Assembly: GCA_017792345.1 (NCBI GenBank)
Contig: CP051228.1
Coordinates: forward strand, 3,192,148 to 3,256,147
DNA length: 64,000 nt
From: Mesoflavibacter sp.
Lineage (GTDB): Bacteria; Pseudomonadota; Alphaproteobacteria; UBA8366; Aestuariispiraceae
Direction: 5' to 3'
Shown: positions 62,820 to 64,000 of the stretch, piece after piece
Layout: each line of letters opens with the position of its first letter
Numbering within the stretch: position 1 is the first letter of the stretch
The notes under the pieces: model-generated
Database searches by the model: none
Told to the model about the DNA's origin: nothing
The model's input: the letters and a program-made list of their open reading frames with translations, nothing else
Made by a program: the position numbers and the translations under genes

Positions 62820-63530
62820 TCAGACCAGACGGGCGCCGCCGTCGATATGGATGGTTTCGCCGGTGATGGCCTCGTTTTGCATCAGAAGCAGGACGGCCTG
62901 CGCCACCTCGTCTGGGCTCACCAGACGTGGAACCGGTTGCCTGGCGGTGACGGCATCCAATGCCCGTGCGCCTTCGCGCGGGAAGATCGAGTCCCACATC
63001 GGGGTTTCGGTATAACCGGGTGCGACGGCGTTGAACCGGATTGGGGCCAGATCGAGTGCCAGGACCCGGGCCAGTTGTTCGGCCGCCATTGTCGCGATGC
63101 CGGAAACCCAGGCGCCCGGAACCGGCCGGTCGGACGACAAGCCGCCCGTGAAAACGAAGGAACCGCCCGCACGCATCCGGCCGTGCGCGGCGCGGACGAC
63201 GTCGATCGACCCCCAGACCCGTTCGTCGAATCGATGTTTGAAATCCTGGATCGGGTGGTCGAGCGGGCTCCCTACTTTCGTGCTGCCCGCCGCGATATAG
63301 ACGTGATCCACCGCGGTGACGCCGGAAAATATTCCCCGGATCGACTCTGGATCGTTGATATCCCCGACCTGGATTTCCAGACCGCTTACCGCCTTGCGTG
63401 CGACTTCCAGTTTTTCCCGGGTTCTGGATACAGCGAGGACCCGCGCCCCCTGTGCCCGCGCCGCCTTTGCCACGGCGAGGCCGATCCCCTCGGACCCACC
63501 TATGACGACGACTTGCTGGTCATGCAACAT
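62820..63530 (-). CDS. SDR-family protein lacking the YxxxK dyad
   Basis: 236 residues with a Rossmann fold: the cofactor loop GGSEGIG (residues 11-17), VYIAAGS in place of NNAG, GSFVFTGGLSS where the catalytic Ser strand lies, and NAVAPGYTETPMW. The position that normally reads YxxxK holds SGIAT (in AWVSGIATMAAEQLARVL), so neither Tyr nor Lys is present. It may be a catalytically altered or regulatory SDR. The ATG at 63530 has AAAGG at 9 bases. Divergent from the TetR gene, which probably represses it. Confidence 0.85.
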   Translation of the reverse strand: MLHDQQVVVIGGSEGIGLAVAKAARAQGARVLAVSRTREKLEVARKAVSGLEIQVGDINDPESIRGIFSGVTAVDHVYIAAGSTKVGSPLDHPIQDFKHRFDERVWGSIDVVRAAHGRMRAGGSFVFTGGLSSDRPVPGAWVSGIATMAAEQLARVLALDLAPIRFNAVAPGYTETPMWDSIFPREGARALDAVTARQPVPRLVSPDEVAQAVLLLMQNEAITGETIHIDGGARLV

Positions 63531-63602
63531 GAAACAAGGCCTTTCGTTCGTGCCGGTCCGGTGTGAGCGACCCATGCCGCCCGCCTTGCCCAAGCATATT
63601 AT

Positions 63603-63663
63603 TTAGCGGTCGCTAATCAACATGCTTGACTTTTGGCGTCAAGGGTAATTTAGTGATCGCTAT
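63603..63663. promoter_or_regulatory. Divergent promoters and two TetR-type operators
   Basis: Two near-identical palindromes, TTAGCGGTCGCTAA (63603-63616, perfect with 2-base centre) and TTAGTGATCGCTAT (63650-63663), flank a central inverted repeat TTGAC/GTCAA (63626-63642). The latter supplies a -35 for each direction. On the plus strand TTGACT (63626) and TTTAGT (63649) are 17 bases apart, and the start codon follows at 63662, so the TetR mRNA would be leaderless. On the minus strand TTGACG and TGATTA (63619-63614) serve the SDR gene. Each operator covers one -10 region. Confidence 0.65.
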
Positions 63664-64000
63664 GAAACGGGCAGGCAAATCGCGCGGCGGCAGGCCGTGG
63701 AGCTTCGACCGAGAGGCAGCAATCGAAACGGCGATGACGCTGTTTTGGCGGCATGGCTATGAGGGTGTGTCGGTTGGGGACCTCACAAAGGCGATCGGCA
63801 TCGCACCGCCCAGCCTCTACGCCGCTTTCGGCAGTAAGGCCGGGCTCTACGCCCTGGCGATGGATCGATATACCAATACCTTCGGATGCCTGACCGATCT
63901 GGATATCGAGTCTGAGGAAACGCTGTCCGCCGCAGTTCGTCTGTTGCTGGAAAGCGCCGTTCGGACCGTAACCCATCGCGAGCGGGAACGGGGGTGCATG
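63662..64000 (+). CDS. TetR-family transcriptional regulator (partial, cut by window end)
   Basis: The first 113 residues are present. The N-terminal DNA-binding domain is clear (SFDREAAIETAMTLFWRHGYEGVSV, partly quoted; TKAIGIAPPSLYAAFGSKAGLYALAMDRY), followed by the start of the ligand domain. The reading frame is open to the last base. It is divergent from the SDR gene, and both share a control region with two matching palindromes, consistent with autoregulation plus repression of the SDR. Confidence 0.9.
   Translation, partial: MKRAGKSRGGRPWSFDREAAIETAMTLFWRHGYEGVSVGDLTKAIGIAPPSLYAAFGSKAGLYALAMDRYTNTFGCLTDLDIESEETLSAAVRLLLESAVRTVTHRERERGCM

Overview
The window is a 64 kb piece of a GC-rich (roughly 65 percent by eye) chromosome from an alphaproteobacterium. 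The best guess is a marine or aquatic Rhodospirillales-like organism, although no rRNA or other decisive marker is present. The evidence is the gene style (alphaproteobacterial Pgi, MutL, PdxJ, malate thiokinase, class GN sortase pair), the DMSP-lyase-like cupin, the trimethylamine-methyltransferase-family protein, and several clusters of the short palindromic repeats common in this group. No tRNA, rRNA, CRISPR array or intact insertion sequence was seen.

Layout. 1-7.7 kb: a PAS_5-type protein, a large MscS-family channel, then pgi-mutL (overlapping) and an MFS exporter. 7.8-10.3 kb: three overlapping TadG/TadE-like pseudopilin-type genes without the rest of a Tad machine, followed by a palindromic repeat cluster. 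10.8-12.6 kb: pdxJ and an EamA exporter. 12.8-16.4 kb: a minus-strand operon of a 55-residue ORF, a serine/aspartate-glyoxylate aminotransferase and both malate-CoA ligase subunits (C1/C2 assimilation), closed by a clear rho-independent terminator. 17-19.8 kb: a LuxR-type regulator with a degenerate receiver, a DSD1-family PLP enzyme, a Pmp3-like peptide and a second PAS_5 protein. 19.8-25.7 kb: a DeoR regulator and a glycerol-3-phosphate/sugar-type ABC importer whose operon is split by a 580-bp repeat cluster. 25.8-28.6 kb: an aminotransferase, a DMSP-lyase-like cupin and a hydratase in one operon.

28.8-33.0 kb: a quinone reductase-like flavoprotein, the marine sortase-target/class GN sortase pair and an FlK-like thioesterase. 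33.0-43.6 kb: a five-gene signalling operon with a TorT-like periplasmic binding protein, a 2086-residue MASE1-CHASE-7xPAS hybrid kinase, a REC-EAL c-di-GMP phosphodiesterase, an unknown 505-residue protein and a CheY-like receiver. 43.7-53.9 kb: accessory metabolism and many one-component regulators (LysR, AraC/GlxA, ArsR, Lrp, Rrf2) next to an MttB-family methyltransferase, a TauD dioxygenase, a GFA protein, an AhpD-like protein and a cupin.

53.9-55.7 kb: a clearly AT-richer island holding a lone CapV-like patatin phospholipase, read as acquired DNA and possibly a defence effector without its cyclase. 55.7-59.9 kb: a GntR regulator divergent from an operon of a PhyH-type dioxygenase, a glutamate-mutase-like B12 enzyme with a fused cobalamin domain, and a ProC-like imine reductase; this looks like an undescribed catabolic route. 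60.1-61.1 kb: a less GC-rich gene joining a DUF7662-like domain to a PD-(D/E)XK nuclease domain. 61.4-64 kb: an acyl-CoA dehydrogenase lacking the usual catalytic Glu, an SDR lacking the YxxxK dyad, and a divergent TetR regulator cut by the window end, with two matching operator palindromes.

The most interesting places are the PhyH/B12 mutase/imine reductase operon, the nuclease at 60.1 kb, the patatin island and the TorT-kinase-EAL operon.
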